Below, piece by piece: positions 29,747 to 37,861 of a DNA stretch of 47,468 bases. A model generated the notes under the pieces. It saw nothing but the letters and a program-made list of their open reading frames with translations, was not told the origin of the DNA and did no database searches. The number at the start of each line of letters is the position of its first letter. The first letter of the stretch is position 1. The stretch spans positions 1 to 47,468 of the IMG/VR virus record IMGVR_UViG_3300050821_002254, one strand, 5' to 3'. This stretch comes from a virus. The position numbers and the translations under genes were made by a program.

Positions 29747-30994
29747 GTGGCTAATCAAGTAGCAAATCGCGGGGCAGGCGCGATCATGCAGCAGTCTGCA
29801 TTGTTCGACCAACTCCCCGCAGAGTGGGACGACCTGACGGCCAACGTCAGCATTGGGTTTCCTATTCTCGGCATCAAGGGCGGCAAGTGGCACTACAGGT
29901 TCAAGGGCGAGGATCAGATCCTCATGGACGCGACGGGGCGGTTCCCTACCCCTGCCGTTCAGGTGATCATCCTCAAGGCGCAAAAGGAACTCTCTCGCAC
30001 ATACTACGCACACGGCTACGTGGAGGGCGTTAACTCGCAGCCCGACTGCTGGTCGAGCGACGGCGTGCGGCCTGACGAGACGGTGGCGCAGCCGATGAAC
30101 CCGGTGTGCGCGACATGCCCGTGTGATGCGTGGGGTTCGGGCGCTACGCCTGCCGCACCGAAGGCGAAGGCATGCCAGCAGCGGCGGCGCACTGTCGTGG
30201 TGCCGTATAGCCAGGACCTGACCAACGAGATGGGCGGCGGGCCGATCCTGTTGTCAGTGCCGCCCGGTTCGCTCACCAATCAGGTGACGTACGGCAACAT
30301 GCTGCGCGACAATCGCATCCACTACGCGAGCGCCATCACGGAACTGAGCTTCACTCAGGACCCTAACATCGCGTTCCCGAAGATCGAGTTTAACTATGTC
30401 GGCGCGCTTACGGACGACGAGGCGCGGGTGATCATCGACATGCGCAAGCACGAGCAAGTGGATCGCATCCTCGTGTCCAAGATGATCCCTGCCGAGATGG
30501 AAGCGCCAGCACAGGAGGCTACGACTAGCGCACCGCAAGCAGCGCAGCAACCCGCACCGCAAGCAGCGCCGCGACCGGCGGCGCAGGCTCAGCCGCCACG
30601 CCCAGCGCCACGCCCCAGCGTGGTGCGTCCACCCGTGCAGCCTGCGCCCCAGCCAGCAGCGCCGCCCCCGCCACCCCCAGTGCAACAGGCAGCGCCTCCC
30701 CCACCGCCTCCCCCAGTTAACCGGGTGGGCGGGTTCGCCATGCAGCCTGCACGAACCACAGCGCCGCCGCCCCCGCCACCCCCTACACAACAAGGTACGA
30801 TTGCGGGAGCGATGGCGAGCAAAGCCCCACCCCCGCCGACTCAGCGCCCGGTCATCAAGACTGCGGCCCCAGCCGTAGAGGACCCGACGGTGGAGGAACA
30901 CGCTGACGTAACGGCAGGAGAACCGGAGACGACTGAGGGCGCGATCCCTCAGGACATGAACCAGTTGTTTAACACCCTGATGAAGGCAAGCTAG
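29747..30994 (+). CDS. Pro-rich protein, possible ssDNA-binding protein
   Basis: This 415-residue protein starts at a GTG at 29747. The N-terminal 220 residues look folded: WDDLTANVSIGFPILGIKGG, WHYRFKGEDQILMDATGRFP, and a four-Cys site CATCPCDAWG...KACQQRR that may bind zinc. From about residue 245 to 375 it is almost entirely Pro/Ala/Gln. The acidic end finishes with IPQDMNQLFNTLMKAS. A folded domain, a disordered linker and a conserved tip resemble SSB architecture, and its place before the primase fits, but there is no direct motif proof. It is followed by a palindrome and a GC-rich hairpin. Confidence 0.55.
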   Translation: MANQVANRGAGAIMQQSALFDQLPAEWDDLTANVSIGFPILGIKGGKWHYRFKGEDQILMDATGRFPTPAVQVIILKAQKELSRTYYAHGYVEGVNSQPDCWSSDGVRPDETVAQPMNPVCATCPCDAWGSGATPAAPKAKACQQRRRTVVVPYSQDLTNEMGGGPILLSVPPGSLTNQVTYGNMLRDNRIHYASAITELSFTQDPNIAFPKIEFNYVGALTDDEARVIIDMRKHEQVDRILVSKMIPAEMEAPAQEATTSAPQAAQQPAPQAAPRPAAQAQPPRPAPRPSVVRPPVQPAPQPAAPPPPPPVQQAAPPPPPPPVNRVGGFAMQPARTTAPPPPPPPTQQGTIAGAMASKAPPPPTQRPVIKTAAPAVEDPTVEEHADVTAGEPETTEGAIPQDMNQLFNTLMKAS

Positions 30995-31016
30995 GTTACC
31001 CATGGGGTAATAACAA

Positions 31017-31038
31017 GGGGCGGGATAAAACCCGCCCC
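31017..31038 (+). terminator. GC-rich hairpin before the primase gene
   Basis: GGGGCGGG (31017-31024) pairs with CCCGCCCC (31031-31038) around ATAAAA. No T-run, so termination is uncertain; it may reduce read-through into the primase gene. Confidence 0.55.
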
Positions 31039-31060
31039 GCCACTTATCGGGGAGGTAAGT

Positions 31061-34048
31061 GTGAGCAGTATCGAAATTTTTAAGTTCCTTAAGATGGTTG
31101 CGCCGGTCAGCGAGTCAACGTGGATCACGGTGCATCGTCGTGTCTTTCTGGATGGCAAGCCGGAACCAATCTTTCCTGGCAACGCACACCAGACCGTGCA
31201 TGGAGCGCAGAAAGATGCATGGTATTGGGCGCTCAAAGGGCATTGCGTCTACCTGTCTATGGGCATGTACCGCAATGCTGGTGCGCCGGGGCACCCATAC
31301 CCACGCGCCGACCGCACGTACCCCAACCTAGTCGCCTGCAAGAATTTGTACTTAGACGTGGACGTTAAGCAGGGTGGCTATTCTTCCACTGCCGAAGTCG
31401 CCGCAGCCGTCAAGGGATTCCTTGAGTGGGCTAAGCTGCCGCCGCCAACTGTCATAGTCAGTAGTGGTTCGGGCGGATGGCACGTCTATTGGACACTTAA
31501 TGTAGCGGTTGATCGTGCTGAACATGGCAACATGGCAGGGCGTCTTATCAGCGCTGGCGTGGAGTACGGGCTGCTGTTCGACCGGCAATGCACACGGGAC
31601 GCGACGAGGTTGCTACGTGTGGCCGGGACGTGGAACTTCAAGCACGCCACCCCCACAGGTGTAGTACCGATAACACCACCTACCGATGTTGCATTGCTGT
31701 ATTCTGGCAATGAAAAGGATCATATCGACGTTGATCGGATGAAGGATAGCCTATCGCGGTGGAAGGCTACACTTACCCACGAGGGTAAGCCTAATGCTGG
31801 CGCGACCGCAGGCGTAGACGCGCACGGCTTGCCGCTTGACGAGAACGCTGACTTAACGGGGGGTATGAAGCGTGAATACGCGCCGGTATCTATTGATGAA
31901 GTCGCCAAGCACTGTCCTTTTATTAGAAATACTCTGGACGCTGGCGGTGCTAATCTGGTGGGCGATCCGCAGTGGCATACTGTGGTGGCGCTATCATGCC
32001 ACGTCACCGACCCACGCGAGACGGCGCATAGGCTATGCAGTAAGTCGCCATACTATACCGAGGAAGGAACTGATGAGAAACTTGCCACCGCACAGTTGGC
32101 GCGGGCCAACCGCGAGACTATCGGTCCCCCGAAGTGCGACCATATCGCCATCGAGCGCGACGAGTGCAAGACTTGTCCACATCTGGCTCTGCACACCACC
32201 CCACTATCCGTTGGATTTAAGGCCAAGCAAACCAATGGTCACACATTTAACTTCGCTCCCGGAACCATCCCTCCCGGCGTCATTGAGTTGCCTTGGCCCT
32301 ACTATCACGATAACCAATTCTTGATCTATAAGACGCAGCCGGATACCGGTAAGGAAAACACGGGCGACGGGCTGGTGTTTGAATACCCTCTATTGCCGGG
32401 CGCTATGCTTGAGGCGGGCAAACCATTTCAATTCGTCATCAACACCATGCAGGGTGAGAAACCAGTATCCAAACGGTTCGACAGCACTATCGTGGCGGAC
32501 AATACGACGTTCGCTAAAGCATTCGCAGCAGAGGGGCTACCGATCACAATCAGACCAGAGTTACCGAGGCAATTCATGGCTAGTTATCTTCAACAGCTAC
32601 AGAGCAATAGTGGCACTCTTGTCACTGTGCCAGCGTTCGGGTGGTCGCAAGACCATAAAGGCGATATGGGGTTCGCATTCGCGGGTGACTTTGTCTCCCC
32701 TGCCGGTACGGCCAAGTGCGCTCGCCCGCAGGAGGGTACGGAGAACTACCGGGTGATGGGCGACGAGCAAGTCTGGATCGACCTGATGAAACTTGTCGTC
32801 ACGGCGGACAGGCCAGACCTTGCTTGCATGGTGGCGGCTAGTTTCGCCGCACCATTGGTAAGCCTAACAGGCGAGAGCGGGTTACTCATGGGGGTAACTT
32901 CCCCTGCCTCGGGCATAGGGAAAAGCACTGCGTTATTAGGAGGCCAGTCGGTATGGTCAAGCCCAGTCGTGGGCGGACTGAGCGACACTGTGATCTACAC
33001 ATTCGCCAAGTGCGCCACCTTACGGCATTTGCCAGTGTTCTATGACGAAATTAAGGGTGACCGGCAGTTAAAGGCTATGACCGAGATTGCGTTCCAACTG
33101 ACGGGGGGCCGCGAGAAGGGACGCTCCGACCGTTCGGGTAAGATGCGCAAGGTCAACGAGTTCAAGACACTATGCGGGTATGCGTCTAACGGGTCCATCG
33201 TTGATGGAGTGCGCGAGGAAGATAAGGGGACCGACGCCTCATGGCTGCGCATGTTTGAGATGCAGGGCGTGCGCCTGCCGCAGCAGACCCCTAACTTCGC
33301 GTCGAAAGTGAACGACTTACTCATTGGGTTACAACTCAACCACGGCGGTATTGGCAGGCAGTACGCCACGTACCTTGGCCAGAACTACAAGAGCATCTAC
33401 ACCAGTCTGGCGCAGGCCAAAGCGACGTTCGGGCAATTGCTCAATGCCGATCCGAAGGTGGAACGGTTCTGGATCGCAGCCATCGCGTCAACAATGCTCG
33501 CCGCCAACATAGCGAACTCACTCAGCTTCATAAAATTCCCACTCACCGAGATGGGTCAGTTCATGTTCGCGGAATTCCATCGTATGAAACAGGAGATGGC
33601 GGAAGACCCGAGCGATATCACCAAAGAGAACGCTCTTATGTCTGCAATTGGCGCGTTCCTCAATGAGAAACAACCGCGCAACATGATTATCCTCGACAAG
33701 ACGTGGACCCAGATGGGACGCCCACCTAAGGGCTACGCTGCGATCCTCAACGAAAAGAACGATAGCGCGTGGGGTAAGATAGAGGCACAAGTATCTGGCG
33801 ACCCGCTCACCTTACGCATCTCCGATGCTGCGCTAAGCGAGTGGTGCAACAAGAATAAGCGCCCCAAAAACACGATGGTGTCCCAGATGAAACAGGTGAT
33901 GGGTGCCAAGATGACTACTGGCATGATGGGGTCTGGCTCGCGTAAGGCAGGGGCAAAAGAAAACCTATGGCTGATCAACGCAGCGCCGGGAACAGCAATT
34001 GAAAGCTATCTTGAGTACACCATTCATAACAAGTTCCTGCCACCATGA
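31061..34048 (+). CDS. AEP primase fused to SF3/DUF927-like helicase
   Basis: This 995-residue protein starts at a GTG with GGGGAGG upstream. The N-terminal archaeo-eukaryotic primase domain has D99-V-D101 in LYLDVDVKQGG and H141 in SGSGGWHVYW. The C-terminal ATPase has Walker A SPASGIGKST (K621), Walker B-like VFYDEIKG, and the TGGREKGRSDR segment of DUF927-type helicases. This bifunctional enzyme would prime and unwind for the family A polymerase. Palindromes at 31773, 32882 and 33317 lie inside; the second sits just before the Walker A codons. Confidence 0.85.
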   Translation: MSSIEIFKFLKMVAPVSESTWITVHRRVFLDGKPEPIFPGNAHQTVHGAQKDAWYWALKGHCVYLSMGMYRNAGAPGHPYPRADRTYPNLVACKNLYLDVDVKQGGYSSTAEVAAAVKGFLEWAKLPPPTVIVSSGSGGWHVYWTLNVAVDRAEHGNMAGRLISAGVEYGLLFDRQCTRDATRLLRVAGTWNFKHATPTGVVPITPPTDVALLYSGNEKDHIDVDRMKDSLSRWKATLTHEGKPNAGATAGVDAHGLPLDENADLTGGMKREYAPVSIDEVAKHCPFIRNTLDAGGANLVGDPQWHTVVALSCHVTDPRETAHRLCSKSPYYTEEGTDEKLATAQLARANRETIGPPKCDHIAIERDECKTCPHLALHTTPLSVGFKAKQTNGHTFNFAPGTIPPGVIELPWPYYHDNQFLIYKTQPDTGKENTGDGLVFEYPLLPGAMLEAGKPFQFVINTMQGEKPVSKRFDSTIVADNTTFAKAFAAEGLPITIRPELPRQFMASYLQQLQSNSGTLVTVPAFGWSQDHKGDMGFAFAGDFVSPAGTAKCARPQEGTENYRVMGDEQVWIDLMKLVVTADRPDLACMVAASFAAPLVSLTGESGLLMGVTSPASGIGKSTALLGGQSVWSSPVVGGLSDTVIYTFAKCATLRHLPVFYDEIKGDRQLKAMTEIAFQLTGGREKGRSDRSGKMRKVNEFKTLCGYASNGSIVDGVREEDKGTDASWLRMFEMQGVRLPQQTPNFASKVNDLLIGLQLNHGGIGRQYATYLGQNYKSIYTSLAQAKATFGQLLNADPKVERFWIAAIASTMLAANIANSLSFIKFPLTEMGQFMFAEFHRMKQEMAEDPSDITKENALMSAIGAFLNEKQPRNMIILDKTWTQMGRPPKGYAAILNEKNDSAWGKIEAQVSGDPLTLRISDAALSEWCNKNKRPKNTMVSQMKQVMGAKMTTGMMGSGSRKAGAKENLWLINAAPGTAIESYLEYTIHNKFLPP

Positions 34049-34069
34049 TTTTAAAACAGGAGAAAGTAA

Positions 34070-34309
34070 ATGACTGACGCCACACTACCCCAACAACCAG
34101 CACGCCTACGCATGGACCATTTCGATGATATCAGCAACGGAGCGAAGATGAAGGTTCAGCAACGCGGTCTGCGGCGAGCCATCGCTATTAACTCTGTGCA
34201 GATGGCGCGTGATCATGCGGGTCGTGGCAAGGAGCCGTTCAGCCAGCAAGAGGCTGACGTGATCATGGCGATAACTGAGCTACTGGATAAGGTGAGTGAA
34301 GCGTCGTGA
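34070..34309 (+). CDS. Small protein downstream of primase
   Basis: This 79-residue helical protein contains QRGLRRAIAINSVQMARDHA and FSQQEADVIMAITELLDKVS. Ribosome site AGGAGA is upstream of the ATG. Its stop overlaps the next GTG start. No family was recognised. Confidence 0.65.
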   Translation: MTDATLPQQPARLRMDHFDDISNGAKMKVQQRGLRRAIAINSVQMARDHAGRGKEPFSQQEADVIMAITELLDKVSEAS

Positions 34310-34620
34310 AGCTAGCTGTCATGTTGGGAGTAGTCTATGCGGCCACGTCGATGGGTGCGGAGGCTCGATGCTATAGCCGATGGTATTATCCCTACCCTCA
34401 ACACTGTGTTGCGGCTCATGGGGTCTACGCCAGAACGACCAGACCCCGTGCGGCTGTACTACCTATTGTATATCGTCCTGTTACTAGCAATCGCAGTGAC
34501 ATGGGAGATATACCACTACCGGACATGAGCGCAAACTGGGGCGGAACGTTAGACACTGAGTTAGAGCTAGCTCTCCAACGGCAAAAAGCCATCCGCCAAC
34601 TTACCCAACCGGGTAACTAG
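34306..34620 (+). CDS. Exported small protein
   Basis: This 104-residue protein starts at a GTG at 34306. Signal peptide MKLAVMLGVVYAATSMGAEA is followed by RCYSRWYYPYPQHC, a Cys/Tyr-rich segment seen in small exported phage proteins, and a tail with DIPLPDMSANWGGTLDTELE. The end (LTQPGN) is encoded by a palindrome. It would be periplasmic. A second frame inside it also looks coding. Confidence 0.6.
   Translation: MKLAVMLGVVYAATSMGAEARCYSRWYYPYPQHCVAAHGVYARTTRPRAAVLPIVYRPVTSNRSDMGDIPLPDMSANWGGTLDTELELALQRQKAIRQLTQPGN
34337..34528 (+). CDS. Nested out-of-frame membrane protein, tentative
   Basis: This 63-residue frame lies wholly inside the exported-protein gene in another frame. Its ATG has GGGAG 7 nt upstream. 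It has a basic N-terminus (MRPRRWVRRLDAIADGIIPT), a helix and one C-terminal transmembrane segment (LYYLLYIVLLLAIAVTWEIY). The good ribosome site and sensible topology favour real coding, in an arrangement like nested Rz/Rz1 genes though without their motifs. Confidence 0.45.
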   Translation: MRPRRWVRRLDAIADGIIPTLNTVLRLMGSTPERPDPVRLYYLLYIVLLLAIAVTWEIYHYRT

Positions 34621-34654
34621 GAAGGAGTGTAAACAATATAGTCAAAAAAATGTC

Positions 34655-34683
34655 TTGACATTGTAATACTAATGTGCTATGGC
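34655..34683 (+). promoter_or_regulatory. Promoter of the PEP-CTERM gene
   Basis: TTGACA (34655-34660), a 17-nt spacer ending TGTGC, and TATGGC (34678-34683), 30 nt before the ATG. The gene thus has its own promoter, as expected for a moron-type cargo gene. Confidence 0.7.
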
Positions 34684-34713
34684 GAACACTCGACTAAGTG
34701 AAAGGTTGACAGC

Positions 34714-35439
34714 ATGAAAAGTCTACTCTTGGGGGCAACTATCCTCGCAGCGTTGGGAGCCAGCCCCGCCAACGCTACGCTACAGATCGCCTTTACGGAC
34801 GGCACGACCGTAGTCACTTGCGCCGACGGGCAATCTTGCGATCTCGCTGGACCGGCGAAGAACATCATCATTTTGAACGAGACGGTGGGCGCGTTCCACA
34901 TCATCGGCACAGTGGCGGCGAGCGTCAGCGGCGCGGCGGAAGACAATCTTCAATTCTCGACCTCGCTGATCTCGAACAGCGGATCGGGCGAAGGGAAGTT
35001 GTCTATTGTGGTGGGTGACACAAACTTCGTTGGGCCGGTCAACGCGGTGCGTGAGAGCGCGTCGTTGACCTTCAACAATGCGCTCGGATCTGGGCCTTCG
35101 ACGCTTGGATTCTTCGCTGACTCGGCGAACGCTCAGCCTGCGGGTATCGGGTTGGCGACCCCCGGTCAAACGCTGTTTCAGGACAGCGGCTCGCCAAGCA
35201 GCAACCCGTTCTCGTTCGCGGGCACCAACGTCTCACCGTTCTTAGCTGATGGTTTGTTCAGTATGACTGAAGCAGCCACGCTGGGACTGCGCGGCGGCGC
35301 GTCGATCACTGGCTTCAACGAGAGCATGGAGTCAAGCGCGATCCCAGAGCCGTCCACGTGGGCGATGCTGGGGCTTGGCTTTGGCGCGCTCGCGCTGATG
35401 GGGTTCAAGCGTAAACGTTCGGCGCGATTCGCGATCTGA
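34714..35439 (+). CDS. PEP-CTERM sorting-domain protein
   Basis: This 241-residue protein has an N-terminal signal peptide (MKSLLLGATILAALGASPAN ending in ...NAT). A low-complexity, Gly/Ser/Asn-rich beta-type body follows. The C-terminus (residues about 210-241) is a canonical PEP-CTERM sorting signal: IPEPSTWAMLGLGFGALALM and a KRKR basic end. In bacteria this signal is cut by exosortase and the protein goes to the envelope or extracellular polymer. No exosortase is encoded here, so it would rely on the host. It has its own promoter, no palindromes, and a following hairpin, all consistent with a recently gained cargo gene. Confidence 0.9.
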   Translation: MKSLLLGATILAALGASPANATLQIAFTDGTTVVTCADGQSCDLAGPAKNIIILNETVGAFHIIGTVAASVSGAAEDNLQFSTSLISNSGSGEGKLSIVVGDTNFVGPVNAVRESASLTFNNALGSGPSTLGFFADSANAQPAGIGLATPGQTLFQDSGSPSSNPFSFAGTNVSPFLADGLFSMTEAATLGLRGGASITGFNESMESSAIPEPSTWAMLGLGFGALALMGFKRKRSARFAI

Positions 35440-35468
35440 CAGGCTACCGCAAACCTCCGGGTCGCGAA

Positions 35469-35510
35469 GGGGCGGACTGGGCGCTTTGAATGCAGCGTCG
35501 GGTCCGCCCC
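35469..35510. terminator. Hairpin between convergent genes
   Basis: GGGGCGGAC (35469-35477) pairs with GTCCGCCCC (35502-35510) between the ends of the rightward PEP-CTERM gene and the leftward holin candidate. No U-tract on either strand; probably a bidirectional or factor-dependent barrier. Confidence 0.6.
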
Positions 35511-35517
35511 ACTTACC

Positions 35518-35730
35518 TTAACTGGAAGGCGGACTTCCATTTCCGTTACTCCTACCACCCTTGCTGAACCAGTAGCCCATAATGATGGCGCTACCGCTGG
35601 GGATGGTGATCAGCAACCGGTCGATGATCTTCTGGTTATGAATAATCTCCATGCCGCACAAGATCAGAATGATCATTGAGCCAATCGCCCAGATCACAGT
35701 GATGACGAAGTCCGGGCGAAAAGGTTTCAC
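35518..35730 (-). CDS. Holin candidate
   Basis: This 70-residue protein starts at a GTG with AAGGAG 5 nt upstream. It has two hydrophobic helices, FVITVIWAIGSMIILILCG and a second around LLITIPSGSAIIMGYWF, and a polar tail with Gly, Asn and Ser. Size, topology and position directly after the endolysin gene fit a class II holin that opens the inner membrane. No specific holin family was recognised. Confidence 0.65.
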   Translation of the reverse strand: MKPFRPDFVITVIWAIGSMIILILCGMEIIHNQKIIDRLLITIPSGSAIIMGYWFSKGGRSNGNGSPPSS

Positions 35731-35739
35731 AGTTACTCC

Positions 35740-36183
35740 TTAAGCAAAGCCGTTACGCGTGCCCTTGTTATCGATGGTCAGGGCTTGATGGCGCGGCGCG
35801 CCTGCGCTAAGACCCAGATGCACCCAAGTGTCGTACTCGTGTATCAATTGATCGACGCCAAGCTCCTTCATATGTGAGTGAAGATGCTTGCAGATATGTT
35901 TTGGTGTGCCGTAACCAGGGCAGGAGAAGTCAGCCGCCAGCCCGCTCATATGCGCGCTGCTCTTAGACCCTCCCACTGCCGCGTTGACTTGCGGCGACCT
36001 GTATCCTGAACTAATTAAGATCGGCTTATCGCCAAGCAACGTACGTACTTTCTCCATTACTTTGGCGGTGCGGTGAACGTTCTCTAGCTCCGCTCCTTTC
36101 GGCACATTAGGAATACCCATGCGCGCCGCAGTCTGGCTGTCAGTAAATTCCTCCAGCGTGAAGTGCTCTGTCAATTGGGTCAT
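35740..36183 (-). CDS. Endolysin, peptidase M15 type
   Basis: This 147-residue protein shows M15-type zinc peptidase motifs: SGYRSPQVNAAVGGSKSSAH with MSGLAADF supplying H and D ligands, and the last His in TWVHLGLS. The N-terminus HFTLEEFTDSQTAARMGIPN is typical of the M15 lysin family. It cleaves peptidoglycan cross-links during lysis. No signal peptide is present, so it needs the holin. Its start overlaps the stop of the DUF6496-like gene. Confidence 0.9.
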   Translation of the reverse strand: MTQLTEHFTLEEFTDSQTAARMGIPNVPKGAELENVHRTAKVMEKVRTLLGDKPILISSGYRSPQVNAAVGGSKSSAHMSGLAADFSCPGYGTPKHICKHLHSHMKELGVDQLIHEYDTWVHLGLSAGAPRHQALTIDNKGTRNGFA

Positions 36184-36338
36184 TTCTTCTTACCCTTGGG
36201 GTTACTTTTACCCCCACCCGCTCGACGCTGGTTATCGAGCGCGATGGCGACCGCTTGTTTCTGCGGCCTGCCGCTGTCCTTAAGTTCGCGGATGTTCTTG
36301 CCAACCGCTTTGTCACTTCCAGACTTGATCAACGGCAT
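36180..36338 (-). CDS. DUF6496-like small basic protein
   Basis: This is a 52-residue protein, MPLIKSGSDKAVGKNIRELK then DSGRPQKQAVAIALDNQRRA and a Lys-rich tail. The MPL.K..S.KA...NI......GRPQKQAVAIAL pattern is a very common small phage protein (DUF6496 as I recall). Its role is unknown, although it is often encoded near virion genes. The tail NPKGKKK is encoded in a palindrome (36190). Confidence 0.8.
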   Translation of the reverse strand: MPLIKSGSDKAVGKNIRELKDSGRPQKQAVAIALDNQRRAGGGKSNPKGKKK

Positions 36339-36352
36339 GGGGATATCCTTGG

Positions 36353-36919
36353 TTAGCGAGTGGACCGGCGCTCGGGCGGCGGGGGCGACGGCTCTACGTT
36401 GTTCTTCGGTTGGCCTTTTGGGGCGAGTTCCGCTCTCCGTGCGGCCTCCTTCTCCCGGTATTCCTCCTGCGTAGGGAGACTCTTCAGGCGCTCGATACGC
36501 GAGCCGCCCTCTACGTCCGCCCAACGGTCCTCAGGCTCGCCATGCTCGCTGCTGCCCACCGTGGGCGTGCCGCCGACTTCGCGGGCGATTGTCGAGTGTT
36601 CCGACGCAGGCACCGCCGCCGTGGTCGGGTCGATGGGCGACCGATAAGCGCCGGTTGTCGTAGTCAGGCCGGGTTCCGCATCCGGCAGGACTTGCTCGCG
36701 CACGGGTGAGGACCGGGTTGCATCGCCGCCTAGCGCCAGTACGGCGTCAAGCGTTTCTTGATTCGGCACACCCTCGGTCGCCCGACGAAAAAGCATATCG
36801 TCCTGCGCCTTGAAGGCCGCGTCCTCGCGGGCGGCCTTCTCCTTGAGGCGTGCTTGAGTGCCGGGCGCGAGAGTGCTTTTCCCGGTCGGCGCATCGCTGT
36901 CGTATGATGTTCTAGACAT
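36353..36919 (-). CDS. Charged Pro-rich protein, unknown
   Basis: This 188-residue hydrophilic protein starts at 36919 with GAGGTGAAG upstream. It appears largely disordered: TLAPGTQARLKEKAAREDAA, a central TTTGAYRSPIDPTT, and a charged end RIERLKSLPTQEEYREKEAA. No family was recognised. The palindrome at 36937-36951 precedes it. Confidence 0.65.
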   Translation of the reverse strand: MSRTSYDSDAPTGKSTLAPGTQARLKEKAAREDAAFKAQDDMLFRRATEGVPNQETLDAVLALGGDATRSSPVREQVLPDAEPGLTTTTGAYRSPIDPTTAAVPASEHSTIAREVGGTPTVGSSEHGEPEDRWADVEGGSRIERLKSLPTQEEYREKEAARRAELAPKGQPKNNVEPSPPPPERRSTR

Positions 36920-36951
36920 TGCTTCACCTCGTTTAATTACCCATGGGGTAA

Positions 36952-36971
36952 GTGGGGGCCGAAGCCCCCAC
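36952..36971 (-). terminator. UUCG-capped hairpin
   Basis: On the minus strand, GTGGGGGC-TTCG-GCCCCCAC forms an 8-bp stem with a C(UUCG)G loop, right after the PDQGLP-repeat gene. The UUCG loop exists only in the transcribed leftward direction. No U-tract follows. Confidence 0.65.
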
Positions 36972-36980
36972 CTACTTTAC

Positions 36981-37616
36981 TTAGCGCCCCAACCGGCCCT
37001 TCGGCTGCGGCTGCGGAGGCTGCGGCAAGCCCTGATCAGGGCGCGCAGGCGACCCCGGAGGAAGGCCCTGATCGGGATGCGGCGGCGAGATTTCGATCAC
37101 CACATACCGATAGCCGACGCCCTCGATTGCGGCGAGGACAATCGCCTTCTTAGCGCCGCCGTCCGGTGGAGAGACTTCCGGGGGCAGCGGCGGCCACACC
37201 GTGCCGGGAGGCGGGTCAGTCGGAGGCGGCTCGATGCCGGGAATTTCCGGCAGTTCGTTGTCAGGGTGATCGGGGCCAATCGGATAGACCGGACCCTGAT
37301 CCGGGTGTTCCTCGCCTACGCCCCAGCCGGGATCAACCGGCAAGCCGCCGCCCGGAGGCTTCGGCCAGACGTGTGGAGGCTGCGGCAAGCCCTGATCGGG
37401 ACGACCGGGAGAGCCGCCCCAAGCTGGGCCGCCGCCAACGTGCGGGGGACGCCCGCTCCCTGGAGGACGGTTGCCAACATGCGGTGGACGACCGCCCGGA
37501 AGCCCCTGATCGGGATGCCCGCCTCCCCAGCCGCCGCCGGGAAGGCCCTGATCGGGATACCCGCCGCCACCGGGCGGACCATCAACAAACTGAATATATG
37601 CCCATGAACCACTCAT
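36981..37616 (-). CDS. PDQGLP-repeat Pro/Gly-rich protein
   Basis: This 211-residue protein has a short N-terminal strand (SWAYIQFVDG), then five copies of (H/R/Y)PDQGLP plus one HPDQGP, separated by Gly/Pro stretches. A short folded-looking block (GAKKAIVLAAIEGVGYRYVV) follows before two more repeats. Similar repeat proteins occur in other podoviruses (from memory), role unknown, perhaps virion decoration. Ribosome site GGAGCGAA is shared with the next genes upstream. Confidence 0.7.
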   Translation of the reverse strand: MSGSWAYIQFVDGPPGGGGYPDQGLPGGGWGGGHPDQGLPGGRPPHVGNRPPGSGRPPHVGGGPAWGGSPGRPDQGLPQPPHVWPKPPGGGLPVDPGWGVGEEHPDQGPVYPIGPDHPDNELPEIPGIEPPPTDPPPGTVWPPLPPEVSPPDGGAKKAIVLAAIEGVGYRYVVIEISPPHPDQGLPPGSPARPDQGLPQPPQPQPKGRLGR

Positions 37617-37681
37617 TGCGTTCGCTCCTTAGTTAGCTGCGGTATTGCAGCAGTTACACCTTAACACAACTATGTGACGAC

Positions 37682-37861
37682 TTAAACACGACCTGTCGCC
37701 CATAGTATAATCAGGATGATCAGCAGAATGCCAACGATCCCAATGCCGCCATGTCCAAAGCCGTAGCCGTAGCGCCACGGAGCGCCCACGTAGGGGCCGC
37801 CAACGCCGCCCAATAGAATTACCACTAGTAAAATTACTAGGATGACGCCAAGCGTACTCAT
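37682..37861 (-). CDS. DUF3309-like membrane protein
   Basis: This 59-residue protein has MSTLGVILVILLVVILLGGV, a Gly/Tyr-rich middle with PWRYGYGFGHGG, then a second hydrophobic helix (GIVGILLIILIILW) and GRV. This is the DUF3309 pattern: helix, GWGYGP-like linker, helix. DUF3309 genes are common in proteobacterial chromosomes and sometimes in phages; function unknown. Ribosome site AGGAG precedes the ATG, which overlaps the stop of the tail-fibre gene. The gap to 37617 holds no gene. Confidence 0.8.
   Translation of the reverse strand: MSTLGVILVILLVVILLGGVGGPYVGAPWRYGYGFGHGGIGIVGILLIILIILWATGRV

Noticed and set aside
30254-31003. Leftward frame opposite the Pro-rich protein gene
   Set aside because: Arg/Trp/Gly low-complexity antisense of proline codons; no start signal or neighbour coupling.
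34306-34620. Rz/Rz1 spanin pair
   Set aside because: No lipobox in the outer protein, no N-terminal anchor plus coiled coil in the inner one, and the genes are over 1 kb from the lysin on the other strand.
36858-37607. Rightward frame opposite the PDQGLP-repeat gene
   Set aside because: Antisense shadow with Arg-rich composition; the leftward gene has a ribosome site and repeats.
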